From positions 1 to 49,819 of the forward strand of contig JAPLLW010000010.1 in the NCBI GenBank assembly GCA_026387355.1: a stretch of 49,819 nt of DNA, read 5' to 3'. Both the position numbers and the translations under genes were made by a program. The notes beneath the pieces are model-generated. The model had not been told where the DNA came from. It searched no databases and was given only the letters and a program-made list of their open reading frames with translations. Origin of the DNA: Candidatus Omnitrophota bacterium. Lineage in GTDB: Bacteria > Omnitrophota > Gorgyraeia > Gygaellales > Profunditerraquicolaceae. Shown here one piece after another: positions 16,186 to 25,344 of the stretch; the stretch's first letter is position 1, and each line of letters starts with the position of its first letter.

Positions 16186-18546
16186 ATGCGTAAGATAAAA
16201 CTTATAATTTTAGCCGCGACTATCCTTTTAACTGCGCATGCTTCCTTGTTTGCCGAAGAAGCCCCTCTCCCTAAGGCAGAAGAAGTAAAGACTGTTACGG
16301 CCATAGAAATAAAAGGTAATAAATCCATAAGTACTAATACTATCGCCGCTAAACTTAAAACCCGCATTGGCAGCCCCTACCAGGAAAATGTTATCAGTGA
16401 CGATTTAAAGAGGCTTTATCTTTTAAATTTCTTCAGCGATGTAAAAATTGACTCCGAGAATTACAAAGACGGGCTTAAGGTTATTATAACCGTAGTTGAG
16501 CGGCCGATTATCGAGAAGATCTCATTTTCCGGTATAGAGCGGATTGTGATGAAGGAAGAGAAGTTAAAGGCCCAGTTAAAATCAAAGGAAGGCCAGTATT
16601 TAGATTATCCTACCTTAGCAGAAGATGTGCGTATTTTGAAGAAAATGTACGAAAAGATCGGTTATAATACCGCCAATATTAATTATAAGCTTGATATTGA
16701 TCAGGAGACAAACAAAGTCAAAGTTAGCTTTAATGTAATTGAAGGCGGAAGGGTGCATATAAAGAATATAATTATTGAAGGGAATAAGGCTTTTCCTTTA
16801 GGCAGGATTCTAAAACTACTTAAAACTAAGCGCGGCTGGCTTTTTAACGCTGGAGTAATGAAGGAAGACGTGCTTAAGGAAGATGCTGAACGCATTAAGG
16901 CTTTCTACCGCAGGAACGGCTATATTGATATTCAAGTAGATTATGAAGTTAAGCCCGACCCCAAGAAGCCGAATCTGCTCTACGTAACTATAAAAGTTAA
17001 TGAAGGTAATAAATACCTGGTTGGCAATGTTAGTATCCAGGGTAATAAGGAAATTCAGGAAAAAGTAATCATTATGCGTCTTAGTCAGTGTCTCCCGGGC
17101 AAGGTTTTTAGCGATGATGCAATGAGAGTTGATGTGGCAGCTATCCAGGGTCTTTATTTTGATAAAGGATATATCTCAGCTAGGATTCAGGATGCGACCT
17201 CTTTAAATAAAGAGACTAGCCGGGTTGATATAAGTTATAATATTACTGAAAATCAGATAACTTATGTCGATAAAATCAAGGTTCGCGGTAATATTAAGAC
17301 TAAAGATATGGTTATTCGTAGGGAGTTGCGTATTCATCCCGGAGATAAATTTGACGGTGATAAATTAAGGCGTAGCAAGGAGAGGTTGCAGAATTTAGGC
17401 TACTTTGAAGATGTCAGTTATGATACAGAAGATTCTACAGCTCCTGATTCAAAGAATCTGGTAGTCGATGTAAAAGAAACCAAGACTGGTTCATTTAGCT
17501 TCGGCGGCGGTTACAGTACCGTGGATAGCTTAGTAGGTTTTGTTGAAGTAGAACAGAAAAATTTTGATTGGCGCAACTGGCCTTATTTTACCGGAGGCGG
17601 ACAGAATTTAAAACTGCGCGCTTCAATTGGAAACATAAGCAACGGACTTGACTTGAGTTTTACCGAGCCCTGGTTATTTGATTATCCTATTTCTTTTGGT
17701 TTTGACGCTTATAAGCAGGATCAGCAGAGCAATTATGATGCAGGTTATGGTTATGATCAGGCAACGCTTGGCGGAGATCTACGTTTGGGTAAGGAGCTCT
17801 CTGAATATTGGCGCGCAGATATTATGTATAAGCTTGAGCAGATTAAGATTAGTAATATTGATAGCTCTGCTTCTGCCGATTTGATGGACCAATACGGTAC
17901 AAAGGTAACTAGCAGTATAATCCCTAGCGTTACTTTTGATAGCAGGGATAGCGTCTTTGAACCGAGAAAGGGAAATTATTTCGGGGCTTCTCTTGAGTGG
18001 GCGGGAGGGCCTTTGGCAGGTGATAATAATTTCTACAAATTTTTTGGTCGCTACAGTCATTATTTCCCGATGCCCAGGAATGCCTCTTTAGAATTACGCG
18101 GAAGGATTGGACTAGCTGAGCCTTATGGTAATTCTAACTCTATCCCAATCGGCAATAGATTTTTTGCCGGTGGTACCTATACGATAAGGGGCTATAAGGA
18201 AAGGACCGTTGGTCCGGTTGATCCGCTTTCTAATGATTCATTGGGTGGTAATTCGATGTTAATAGGTAATATCGAGTATCTTTATCCGTTATTTAGTTTT
18301 CTTAAAGTGGGTGCATTCTTCGATGTGGGTAATGTTTGGGCAAAGCTCGGCGATATCGGTTCGTCAAGCAACGCTAATGGAGTACAAAATAGCGGAGGTT
18401 TTAAATCAAGCTATGGCTTAGGGGTGCGTATAAAAACTCCCATTGGCCCGGTAATGCTTGATTACGGTATACCTATGCAGCCGGCTTCAGGTCAGGATAC
18501 TAAAGGCGACGGAAGATTTCATTTTAGCGTAAGCAATAGTTTCTAA
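16186..18546 (+). CDS. bamA: Outer membrane protein assembly factor BamA
   Basis: BamA inserts beta-barrel proteins into the outer membrane. The ATG at 16186 is used because it begins a clean signal peptide (MRKIKLIILAATILL, cleavage near FAEE); frames extending upstream run into the promoter. Five POTRA domains fill about residues 35-400, each ending in a processing-type strand pattern. The C-terminal 16-strand barrel ends in phenylalanine (SVSNSF), the outer-membrane insertion signal. The RGY motif of the lid loop appears in YTIRGYKERTVG. 786 residues, typical length. It heads an operon with skp and lipid A genes. Confidence 0.94.
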   Translation: MRKIKLIILAATILLTAHASLFAEEAPLPKAEEVKTVTAIEIKGNKSISTNTIAAKLKTRIGSPYQENVISDDLKRLYLLNFFSDVKIDSENYKDGLKVIITVVERPIIEKISFSGIERIVMKEEKLKAQLKSKEGQYLDYPTLAEDVRILKKMYEKIGYNTANINYKLDIDQETNKVKVSFNVIEGGRVHIKNIIIEGNKAFPLGRILKLLKTKRGWLFNAGVMKEDVLKEDAERIKAFYRRNGYIDIQVDYEVKPDPKKPNLLYVTIKVNEGNKYLVGNVSIQGNKEIQEKVIIMRLSQCLPGKVFSDDAMRVDVAAIQGLYFDKGYISARIQDATSLNKETSRVDISYNITENQITYVDKIKVRGNIKTKDMVIRRELRIHPGDKFDGDKLRRSKERLQNLGYFEDVSYDTEDSTAPDSKNLVVDVKETKTGSFSFGGGYSTVDSLVGFVEVEQKNFDWRNWPYFTGGGQNLKLRASIGNISNGLDLSFTEPWLFDYPISFGFDAYKQDQQSNYDAGYGYDQATLGGDLRLGKELSEYWRADIMYKLEQIKISNIDSSASADLMDQYGTKVTSSIIPSVTFDSRDSVFEPRKGNYFGASLEWAGGPLAGDNNFYKFFGRYSHYFPMPRNASLELRGRIGLAEPYGNSNSIPIGNRFFAGGTYTIRGYKERTVGPVDPLSNDSLGGNSMLIGNIEYLYPLFSFLKVGAFFDVGNVWAKLGDIGSSSNANGVQNSGGFKSSYGLGVRIKTPIGPVMLDYGIPMQPASGQDTKGDGRFHFSVSNSF

Positions 18547-18583
18547 ATCAAACAAATAAATTTAACTAAAAGGAGGATGTAAA

Positions 18584-19087
18584 ATGAAGAAGTTGGCAAT
18601 GTTTATCTGTGGGTTGGTTCTGGCATCTTTTGTCTTTACCGCAGTAGCGCTTGCGGCAGACAAGTTTGCTTATGTTGATTTAAGCCGCACCTTCGGCGAT
18701 TATTATAAAACTAAGGATTACGATAAATTATTAACCGCCAAAGAAAACAGCTATACCGGCGAGAGAGATAAGAAGGTTAATGAATTTAAATCGCTTAATG
18801 ATAAATATAGTCTTTTAAGTGATAAAGATAAAGAAGCAAAGCAGGGGGAGTTGGAATCAAAGGCAAAGGTTATAAAAGACTTTGTCACCCAAAAAGAAGG
18901 TGATTTACGTAAAGAGCAAGAAGAGAAGATGAAGGAGATTCTTCAAGATATACAAAATGCAGTGAAGGGTTTCTCCGAAAAGGAAGGTTACACCATGGTT
19001 TTTAATGATCGCGTATTGGTTTATCAGAATAAAAGCATGGATATTACCGATAAGATCATCGCTATTCTTAATAAAGGCAAGAAATAG
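18584..19087 (+). CDS. skp: OmpH/Skp-family periplasmic chaperone
   Basis: A 167-residue exported chaperone for unfolded outer-membrane proteins. The signal peptide covers about residues 1-25 (LAMFICGLVLASFVFTAVALA). The mature part begins with the family's KFAYVDLSRTF, followed by the charged Lys/Glu/Asp coiled-coil arms and a final strand. AAAGGAGG lies upstream. Its position after bamA and before lpxD is the conserved order. Confidence 0.88.
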   Translation: MKKLAMFICGLVLASFVFTAVALAADKFAYVDLSRTFGDYYKTKDYDKLLTAKENSYTGERDKKVNEFKSLNDKYSLLSDKDKEAKQGELESKAKVIKDFVTQKEGDLRKEQEEKMKEILQDIQNAVKGFSEKEGYTMVFNDRVLVYQNKSMDITDKIIAILNKGKK

Positions 19088-19101
19088 TAAATTAATAGAT
19101 T

Positions 19102-20145
19102 ATGCGTAAGACCCTGAAAGAGATCGCCGAGCTCATCGAGGGTGAAGTTGCAGGCGACTCAAGTATTATTATCACGGGGATATCTGGAATTCGGGAGGCG
19201 CAAGCCGGCGACATTACATTTTTAGCTAACCCGAAATATGCCTCTTTATTGGGTCAAACTGCAGCTTCAGCGGTAATAGTTTCTAAAGATACAGAAGCGC
19301 CTGCAGCAAAATCCGTTATTCGTACTACTAACCCTTCTTTGGCTTTTACCAAGGTTATGTCTTTAATCGCCCCTGATGAGTCTAAATATTATAAAGGCGT
19401 ACACAATACCGCAATAATCGGCAAAAATGTTTTGTTAGGTAAAGAGGTCTCCATTGGGCCTTATGTTGTGCTTGAAGATAATGTTGAGGTTGGGGATAAA
19501 TCTATAATTTACCCGGGTACATTTATCGGACATGACTCGAAAATCGGCAAGGGGACATTAATTTATGCGAATGTTTCTATACGCGAAAGGATAATTATTG
19601 GTAGCCGCGTAATTATCCATAGCGGTACAGTGATTGGTTCAGACGGTTTTGGTTTTGTTACGGTTGAAGGAAAGCATCATAAGATACCTCAAGTAGGAAT
19701 AGTTGAGGTTCAGGATGATGTTGAGGTAGGCGCTAATGTAACCATAGACAGAGCGCGTTTTGAAAAGACGGTTATTGGTCGAGGGACTAAAATTGATAAT
19801 CTTGTTCAGATTGCCCACAACGTAATAATCGGAGATGACTGTTTGTTATCCGGTCAGTCAGGTGTAGCTGGTTCAACTGTGATTGGCAAAAATGTGATTA
19901 TCGCCGGACAGGCAGGTGTGATTGGCCATATTACTGTTGGAGACAACGTAATCGTTACTGCGCAAACAGGAGTAAGCAAGCCCGTATCTTCTGATTCTAT
20001 AGTTTCAGGGTCTCCTGCGTATCCCCATATGGAGACGCAAAAGATTCGCGCTTGCACCCATAGGCTCCCTAAGCTTTTTGATCTGGTTAGTGAACTTAAG
20101 ATACGCATTGAAGATTTAGAGAAGAAGTTAAAAGATAAAAAATAA
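19102..20145 (+). CDS. lpxD: UDP-3-O-acylglucosamine N-acyltransferase
   Basis: LpxD adds the N-linked hydroxyacyl chain in the third step of lipid A synthesis. The N-terminal uridine-binding domain ([11 protein letters not shown], residues about 33-43) is followed by hexapeptide repeats of the left-handed beta helix (about 105-300), with the catalytic histidine in [11 protein letters not shown]. Length 347 is normal. A C-terminal coiled segment rich in Lys follows. Confidence 0.94.
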   Translation: MRKTLKEIAELIEGEVAGDSSIIITGISGIREAQAGDITFLANPKYASLLGQTAASAVIVSKDTEAPAAKSVIRTTNPSLAFTKVMSLIAPDESKYYKGVHNTAIIGKNVLLGKEVSIGPYVVLEDNVEVGDKSIIYPGTFIGHDSKIGKGTLIYANVSIRERIIIGSRVIIHSGTVIGSDGFGFVTVEGKHHKIPQVGIVEVQDDVEVGANVTIDRARFEKTVIGRGTKIDNLVQIAHNVIIGDDCLLSGQSGVAGSTVIGKNVIIAGQAGVIGHITVGDNVIVTAQTGVSKPVSSDSIVSGSPAYPHMETQKIRACTHRLPKLFDLVSELKIRIEDLEKKLKDKK

Positions 20146-20147
20146 AA

Positions 20148-21446
20148 ATGGATAAGCAAAAGACTATTTCAAAAGAAGTTTCTTTTAGCGGCGTGGGTTT
20201 ACATACGGCTAACCGGTCGAATGTTACTTTTCTTCCTGCGCCTGCCGGATCCGGTGTTGTTTTTATCCGAAAAGATCTCCCTGGCAGGCCACAGATTAAG
20301 GCTTGTGTTAAATCTTTACTCTCCGCAGAAATTACACCGCGGCGTACTTCTATCGGGAACAGTCAAATTCAGATTCAGACAGTCGAACATCTTATGGCAG
20401 CACTATCCGGGCTTGGAATAGATAATCTTTATGTAGAGCTTGATAATAACGAATTACCCGGACTAGATGGTAGTAGTATTAATTATGTGGAGTTGCTAAA
20501 TCAGGCGGGTATTAAAGAGTTAGATCTAGAGCGTGAATATCTGGTAGTTAAAGATCCCATAAAGATAGAAGAGGATGGGTCTTCGATTACGATTTTACCT
20601 TCATCAGAGTTTAAGATTTCCTATACTCTTGATTATAGCAAGTCTGTTATAAATAAGATAGAGTTTATGGAGTTGGTAGTGAATCCTCAATCATTTAAGA
20701 GCGAGATTGCGCCTGCGCGTACCTTTTGCCTGGAGAGCGAGGCCAATGAATTACAGCGCCACGGCCTTGGGCTTGGGGCAAACTATGAGAATACGCTGGT
20801 TTTAAATAATGACGGATCTGTAATAAGAAACAGGGTTCGTTTTCAAAATGAATTTGTCAGGCATAAAATTCTCGATCTTATGGGAGATTTATCGCTGGTT
20901 GGTTATCCGTTAAAGGCGCATATTATTGCGTTAAAGAGCGGGCATTCCTTAAATTTAAAACTGGTAAATAAAATAGCAGAACAGAAAATAGGGGAGAATA
21001 TGAATATTCCAGATGGTGTTTTAGAGGTATCGGATATTATGAAAATCATTCCGCATAGAGAGCCATTTCTTTTTGTAGATAGGATTACTAATCTTGTTCG
21101 CGGGAAGAGTGCAACCGGATTTAAAAATGTCACGATTAATGATTATTTTTTTAGAGGACATTTTCCGGGCAGGCCGGTTATGCCGGGAGTAATTATTGTT
21201 GAGGCAATGGCTCAGGTAGGCGGGGTAATGATGCTTTCTTGTAAAGAAAACACCGGAAAGCTAGCTTTTTTTCTTTCGATTAATAATGTGAAATTTCGTA
21301 AGCCCGTCGTGCCCGGAGACCAATTAATCCTTGAGGTCGAAGCGATTAAAGTAAAGACTAAAACCGGACAGGTGCGTGGCAGGGCGCTGGTAGATGGTAA
21401 AGTAGTTGCAGAGGCAGATTTTGTTTGCGCTTTAATTAAGGAATAA
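20148..21446 (+). CDS. lpxC-fabZ: LpxC-FabZ fusion: UDP-3-O-acyl-GlcNAc deacetylase / 3-hydroxyacyl-ACP dehydratase
   Basis: Two enzymes in one chain. Residues 1 to about 275 are LpxC, the zinc deacetylase committing to lipid A: zinc histidine in VEHLMAALSG and HKILDLMGDL, catalytic region near KSGHSLN. Residues about 285-432 are FabZ, the dehydratase of fatty acid elongation: IMKIIPHREPFLFVDRI and GHFPGRPVMPGVIIVEAMAQ. The fusion is known in Bacteroidetes and some other phyla. Both enzymes compete for the same hydroxyacyl pool, so fusion may balance lipid A and phospholipid synthesis. It starts two bases after lpxD. Confidence 0.95.
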   Translation: MDKQKTISKEVSFSGVGLHTANRSNVTFLPAPAGSGVVFIRKDLPGRPQIKACVKSLLSAEITPRRTSIGNSQIQIQTVEHLMAALSGLGIDNLYVELDNNELPGLDGSSINYVELLNQAGIKELDLEREYLVVKDPIKIEEDGSSITILPSSEFKISYTLDYSKSVINKIEFMELVVNPQSFKSEIAPARTFCLESEANELQRHGLGLGANYENTLVLNNDGSVIRNRVRFQNEFVRHKILDLMGDLSLVGYPLKAHIIALKSGHSLNLKLVNKIAEQKIGENMNIPDGVLEVSDIMKIIPHREPFLFVDRITNLVRGKSATGFKNVTINDYFFRGHFPGRPVMPGVIIVEAMAQVGGVMMLSCKENTGKLAFFLSINNVKFRKPVVPGDQLILEVEAIKVKTKTGQVRGRALVDGKVVAEADFVCALIKE

Positions 21447-21448
21447 GT

Positions 21449-22231
21449 ATGCAGATACACAAAACCGCAATTGTTTCAAAGAAAGCAAAGTTAAGCGATA
21501 ATGTTTCCGTCGGTCCTTATACGGTTATTGCGGATAATGTTATTATTGGTTCGGGGACTAAAATTGCAAGTCACTGTGTGCTTGAAGGAAATACTACTGT
21601 CGGGCGCGATTGCGAGATTTTTACCGGCGCAGTTGTGGGATCGCGGCCTCAAGATTTAAAGTATAAGGGAGAGAAAGTATTCTTAGAAATCGGCGACGCA
21701 AATATTATTCGGGAATATTGTACCCTTAATCCCGGGACAGAGGAAGGCTCAAAGACAGTCATCGGTAACAATAATTTATTGATGGCCTATTCGCATATTG
21801 CCCATGATTGCTCTGTAGGTTCTAACTGTGTATTGGCAAATAACTCAACACTTGCCGGGCATGTTACCATTGAAGATAGGGCAGTTATTGGCGGGATTGT
21901 CGCAATACATCAGTTTGTCAGGATGGGAACTCTTTCTATAGTCGGCGGTTGTTCAAAGGTTGTGCAGGATATCCCGCCATATTCTACTTGCGACGGACAT
22001 CCGGCTACGGTATTTGGATTAAATTTAGTAGGACTCAGGCGTCATAAGCTTACTAAAGAGTCAATAACTTCGCTAGATGATGCATTCAGGATACTCTTTA
22101 GCTCAGGACTTACTATAAAGCATTCCCTTGAGAAGGTAGAGAAATTACCTAAATTAACCGCAGAAGTCACCTACTTAATAAATTTTATCAAGAAATCAGA
22201 GCGTGGAATATCTCGCTCCTGCCGAAAATAA
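21449..22231 (+). CDS. lpxA: UDP-N-acetylglucosamine acyltransferase
   Basis: LpxA performs the first acylation of UDP-GlcNAc in lipid A synthesis. The 260-residue chain is a hexapeptide-repeat beta helix with the LpxA-specific GAVVGSRPQDLKYKGE, the catalytic-histidine region MAYSHIAHDCSVGSNCVLANN, and HQFVRMG. It starts two bases after the lpxC-fabZ stop and ends one base before lpxI. Confidence 0.95.
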   Translation: MQIHKTAIVSKKAKLSDNVSVGPYTVIADNVIIGSGTKIASHCVLEGNTTVGRDCEIFTGAVVGSRPQDLKYKGEKVFLEIGDANIIREYCTLNPGTEEGSKTVIGNNNLLMAYSHIAHDCSVGSNCVLANNSTLAGHVTIEDRAVIGGIVAIHQFVRMGTLSIVGGCSKVVQDIPPYSTCDGHPATVFGLNLVGLRRHKLTKESITSLDDAFRILFSSGLTIKHSLEKVEKLPKLTAEVTYLINFIKKSERGISRSCRK

Positions 22232-23035
22232 ATGGAAAAAATAGGTTTAATTGCCGGGAATAGAAAGTTTCCGCTACTTTTTTGTGAAGCTGCAAAACGT
22301 AAAGGCTTCTATTTAGTGGTTGTTGCCATTAAAGGGGAAACCTCGTCCAAGATACGCAAGCTAGCGGATAAAGTTTACTGGCTAAAGCTAGAACAGTTTA
22401 GAAAACTTTTCGAAATATTTAAGAGCGAAGGGGTAAAAAAGATTGTTATGGCAGGGCAAATTAGTCCGTACAGACTTTTTAGCAAGGAGGTATCTAGAAG
22501 TCTGGATCTTCAAGAAATACTCTCTAGTATTTTAGATAAGAAGGCAGATACTATTTTTGGGGCAATTGCAGATAAACTAAAGGCAGAAGGTTTAGAATTA
22601 GCATCCTCAACTACATTTGTTGAAGATTTGTTACCCAAGAGAGGTGTGCTTACCAGTAACCCACCTGATAAAAAGACTTGGGAGGATGCGTATTTTGGTT
22701 TTGAATTAGCTAAGGCCGTTGGCGCTTTGGATATAGGCCAGACAGTTGCGATAAAATCTAAGGCAATAGTAGCGGTTGAGGCCTTAGAGGGGACAGATAA
22801 CCTTATACGTAGATCAGGCAGAATTGTTCGCGGCGGGATAACCATTGTCAAGGTAGCGAAGCCAGAGCAGGATATGCGTTTTGATATACCCGTAATAGGA
22901 CTTAAGACTATCCAGTGTTTAATTAATGCAGGAGCTAAATGCCTTGCTATTGAAGCAGATAAAACACTTTTTATAGATTACCAGAAGGCAGTAAAGTTAG
23001 CTGAGAGAAAAGGTATATCAATCGTTAGTATTTAA
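22232..23035 (+). CDS. lpxI: UDP-2,3-diacylglucosamine pyrophosphatase LpxI
   Basis: LpxI (DUF1009 family) hydrolyses UDP-2,3-diacylglucosamine to lipid X, replacing LpxH in many bacteria. Recognisable segments are GLIAGNRKFPLLF at the start, KKIVMAGQISP, and AVEALEGTDNLIRRSG, where the family's catalytic acidic residues cluster, plus the C-terminal IGLKTIQCLINAGAKCLAIEADKT (shown as GLKTIQCLINAGA). Length 267 is standard. It is the last gene before a new promoter; lpxB is not in the window. Confidence 0.9.
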   Translation: MEKIGLIAGNRKFPLLFCEAAKRKGFYLVVVAIKGETSSKIRKLADKVYWLKLEQFRKLFEIFKSEGVKKIVMAGQISPYRLFSKEVSRSLDLQEILSSILDKKADTIFGAIADKLKAEGLELASSTTFVEDLLPKRGVLTSNPPDKKTWEDAYFGFELAKAVGALDIGQTVAIKSKAIVAVEALEGTDNLIRRSGRIVRGGITIVKVAKPEQDMRFDIPVIGLKTIQCLINAGAKCLAIEADKTLFIDYQKAVKLAERKGISIVSI

Positions 23036-23043
23036 CAAACTGC

Positions 23044-23074
23044 TTGACAGGTTTCTAGTTGGGTATAGTATATA
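23044..23074 (+). promoter_or_regulatory. Promoter of the CBM48 gene
   Basis: A consensus TTGACA at 23044-23049 is followed by an AT alternation (TATAGTATATATAT, 23064-23077) that offers several -10 choices. A strong AAAGGAGGAGG then precedes the ATG at 23094. The gene looks independently and highly expressed. Confidence 0.7.
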
Positions 23075-23093
23075 TATAAAAAAGGAGGAGGTT

Positions 23094-23369
23094 ATGGCTA
23101 GATTATTAGCATCAAAACCGGCTGAATTCAAGCTTTACGCTCCACAGGCAAAGAAGGTAATCCTTTCAGGCAGTTTTAACAAGTGGGATGCAAAGAAACT
23201 TGCTGCTAAGAAGGATTCTAAAGGTAACTGGGTGGTGAAGACAAGTCTAAAACCCGGAAGATACGAATATAAGTTTTTTGTTGATGGCGCATGGATCAAT
23301 GATCCGCGCTGTACAAGCTGTGTCCCCAATTCCTTTGGGACGCATAATTGCGTTTTGGAAGTGAAATAA
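23094..23369 (+). CDS. Stand-alone CBM48 / AMPK-beta-type glycogen-binding protein
   Basis: A 91-residue protein that consists only of a CBM48 (isoamylase N-terminal / AMPK-beta glycogen-binding) module: FKLYAPQAKKVILSGSFNKW near the start, GRYEYKFFVDGAWINDP, and a final beta strand. Aromatic residues that stack on glucan are conserved (W29 in FNKWD, W67 in GAWINDP). No catalytic domain is attached. It may target partners to glycogen or regulate its turnover; an alpha-glucan phosphorylase is encoded at 47385. It has its own promoter, a strong ribosome site and a terminator. Confidence 0.82.
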   Translation: MARLLASKPAEFKLYAPQAKKVILSGSFNKWDAKKLAAKKDSKGNWVVKTSLKPGRYEYKFFVDGAWINDPRCTSCVPNSFGTHNCVLEVK

Positions 23370-23395
23370 TCAAGTATTTGCGATATAAAACAATA

Positions 23396-23424
23396 AGGGC
23401 GCTACTAAAAGTAGCGCCCTAAAA
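23396..23424. terminator. Hairpin terminator after the CBM48 gene
   Basis: AGGGCGCTAC (23396-23405) and GTAGCGCCCT (23411-23420) form a perfect 10-bp GC-rich stem around TAAAA, followed by AAAATTTT. The T run is short and preceded by A, so termination may be partial. Confidence 0.75.
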
Positions 23425-23434
23425 TTTTCTGACT

Positions 23435-24154
23435 ATGAAATATTTATATGGGCCGGTTAAATCGCGTAGGATAGGGTTCTCCTTAGGTATAAACCTCACT
23501 CCTCACAAAACATGTAATTTTGATTGCATTTATTGTCAATTGGGGGAAACCGGAGCTTTAAGCCTTGAAAGGAAAGAGTACGTAAAGATATCCGATATAA
23601 TTGATGAGCTAAGGAGCTGGCTGGTTAATAATAAAGAATCGGCGCAAAGTTTTGATTATATTACCCTCTCTGGCTCAGGAGAGCCTACGTTAAACTCCGG
23701 GTTTGGAGAATTAATCGCCGGGATTAGAGGGTTGACTCCGCATAAAATAGCAGTCCTTACTAACGCTTCATTGTTGAAAGATAGTTTGGTGCGCCAGCAG
23801 ATACTGGGTGCTGATCTGATAGTTCCGTCTCTTGATGCTGTAAAGCAGGAATTGTTTTTAAAGATTGACCGCCCTGATCCCAATATCAAAATTGAAGATA
23901 TAATCGATGGGCTGATTACTTTAAAAAGAGAATTCCGTGGTAAGATTTGGCTTGAAGTAATGCTGGTAAAAGGGGTGAATGACGATATCAGGCATATTCG
24001 TAAATTAAAAGAGGTCATTGATAGGATAAATCCCGATAAGATACAGATTAATTCTCCCGTGCGCACTACTGCGCAAGTAGGCGCCCTTCCTGTAGCTAAA
24101 AGCAAACTTAATAAGATAAAATTTATTTTAGGAGATAAAGCAGAGTTTTTCTAA
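23435..24154 (+). CDS. Radical SAM protein (COG0731-like)
   Basis: A 239-residue radical SAM enzyme. The [4Fe-4S]-binding CxxxCxxC is CNFDCIYC (about residues 27-34), followed by the glycine-rich SAM-contacting SGSGEPTLN. The start (LYGPVKSRRIGFSLGINLTP) and overall length resemble the COG0731 group, related to wyosine-synthesis enzymes but widespread in bacteria with no settled function. It has no Shine-Dalgarno sequence and begins 14 bases after the preceding terminator stem; tRNA-Arg follows. Confidence 0.82.
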   Translation: MKYLYGPVKSRRIGFSLGINLTPHKTCNFDCIYCQLGETGALSLERKEYVKISDIIDELRSWLVNNKESAQSFDYITLSGSGEPTLNSGFGELIAGIRGLTPHKIAVLTNASLLKDSLVRQQILGADLIVPSLDAVKQELFLKIDRPDPNIKIEDIIDGLITLKREFRGKIWLEVMLVKGVNDDIRHIRKLKEVIDRINPDKIQINSPVRTTAQVGALPVAKSKLNKIKFILGDKAEFF

Positions 24155-24166
24155 TTGCGTGGTTTT

Positions 24167-24240
24167 GCGCCTGTAGCTCAATTGGATAGAGCATCTGCCT
24201 TCGGAGCAGAGGGTTGGAGGTTCGATCCCTCCCAGGCGCA
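24167..24240 (+). tRNA. tRNA-Arg (anticodon TCG)
   Basis: Acceptor GCGCCTG pairs with CAGGCGC; D-arm GCTC/GAGC; anticodon stem TCTGC/GCAGA with loop CTTCGGA gives anticodon TCG (arginine); T-arm GGAGG/CCTCC around TTCGATC. The discriminator is A and CCA is not encoded. Confidence 0.96.
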
Positions 24241-24270
24241 CAAACATTTAGCCGTTGCGCTTAATTTTAA

Positions 24271-24299
24271 TTACAATTTTTATTTTAAGGTGTTATAAT
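24271..24299 (+). promoter_or_regulatory. Promoter of the histidine kinase gene
   Basis: TTACAA at 24271-24276, 17-base spacer, TATAAT at 24294-24299. The leader to the ATG at 24347 is about 40 bases. Confidence 0.65.
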
Positions 24300-24346
24300 A
24301 AATAAGTAAACGTTGATAGTTAATTTTTTAGGTAACAACTTAAAAA

Positions 24347-25333
24347 ATGAATAATAAAAATAAAAATGATTTTAAAATTGTAATTACGGATCTAAATCTT
24401 AATCCCTTCCGAATAATAAAATCAGCTTTTGCATTGATCGGAATAATTCCCCTTCTAATATTTCTTTACCTTATAATAAAAGAGAATCTCCTGCACCGGC
24501 TTTTTTCAGGGCACAATGCCTTAACAGTGGCCCTAGCTATTCTTATATCTCTTGTTGGATTTTTATATGCCTATAGCCTTATAAACAAGATGGTCGTAAA
24601 ATTATTGAAATATGCGCAGGAGTGTAAGATGGCCGATAAGGAAAAGACTGAAGTTTTGTTAGCTGTGACGCATGATTTTAATAATCCTTTATCGACGATT
24701 AATATCGCCATGCGGAATCTTATTGATGGTATTGGCGGTGAGTTAAGTGATATTCATACTGTAATAGTAAAGAGCTGTCTTGCTACTGTGGATAAACTTC
24801 ATAAATTGATTGAAGATATATTGAATTTTTCGAAAGAAGGTTTTAATAGAATCAATCTCAAGCGTGAATTTTTTGATCTTAATCTTGTAATTAAGGATGA
24901 GATTGAAAGCGTTATGCAGATGGCTCAAGAAAGAAAGCTGGAGTTAAGGTATAATGCTCCTGCAAGCGAAATAAGGATGTGGGGTGATAAGAATAAATTA
25001 TCAAGAGTAGTTATGAATCTTGTTTCTAATGCCTTGAAATATACTCCTAAGGGCGGGGGAATAGATGTTAGGCTTTCTGCGGATGAAAATGCGGTTGAGC
25101 TAACAGTAATTAATTCAGGTCCGGGAATTACACCTGAAGAGATCGGAAGGCTATTCAAGAAATATGAGAGGCTGGACAAACATTCAAACATAGAGGGAAC
25201 GGGATTAGGGCTTTCAATTGTTAAGGATATTGTTGACGCGCATAATGGGCGCATAACAGTGGAGAGCGAGCTTGATAAAAAGACAGAATTTAAAGTAATT
25301 CTTCCTAAAGATCTTCGCGGTAAGCTACGTTAA
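24347..25333 (+). CDS. Membrane sensor histidine kinase
   Basis: A 328-residue kinase with two membrane helices near the N-terminus (about residues 23-46 and 64-84) and almost no periplasmic loop, so it probably senses within or near the membrane. The HisKA phosphoacceptor is H109 in VTHDFNNPLS; the ATP domain shows the N box (VSNALKYTP), G1 (NSGPGI) and G2 (GTGLGLSIVKDIV). No response regulator is adjacent, so it is an orphan. The che cluster begins 6 kb downstream and encodes unpaired receivers, but a link is guesswork. Confidence 0.9.
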   Translation: MNNKNKNDFKIVITDLNLNPFRIIKSAFALIGIIPLLIFLYLIIKENLLHRLFSGHNALTVALAILISLVGFLYAYSLINKMVVKLLKYAQECKMADKEKTEVLLAVTHDFNNPLSTINIAMRNLIDGIGGELSDIHTVIVKSCLATVDKLHKLIEDILNFSKEGFNRINLKREFFDLNLVIKDEIESVMQMAQERKLELRYNAPASEIRMWGDKNKLSRVVMNLVSNALKYTPKGGGIDVRLSADENAVELTVINSGPGITPEEIGRLFKKYERLDKHSNIEGTGLGLSIVKDIVDAHNGRITVESELDKKTEFKVILPKDLRGKLR

Positions 25334-25344
25334 AAATAGCCGGT

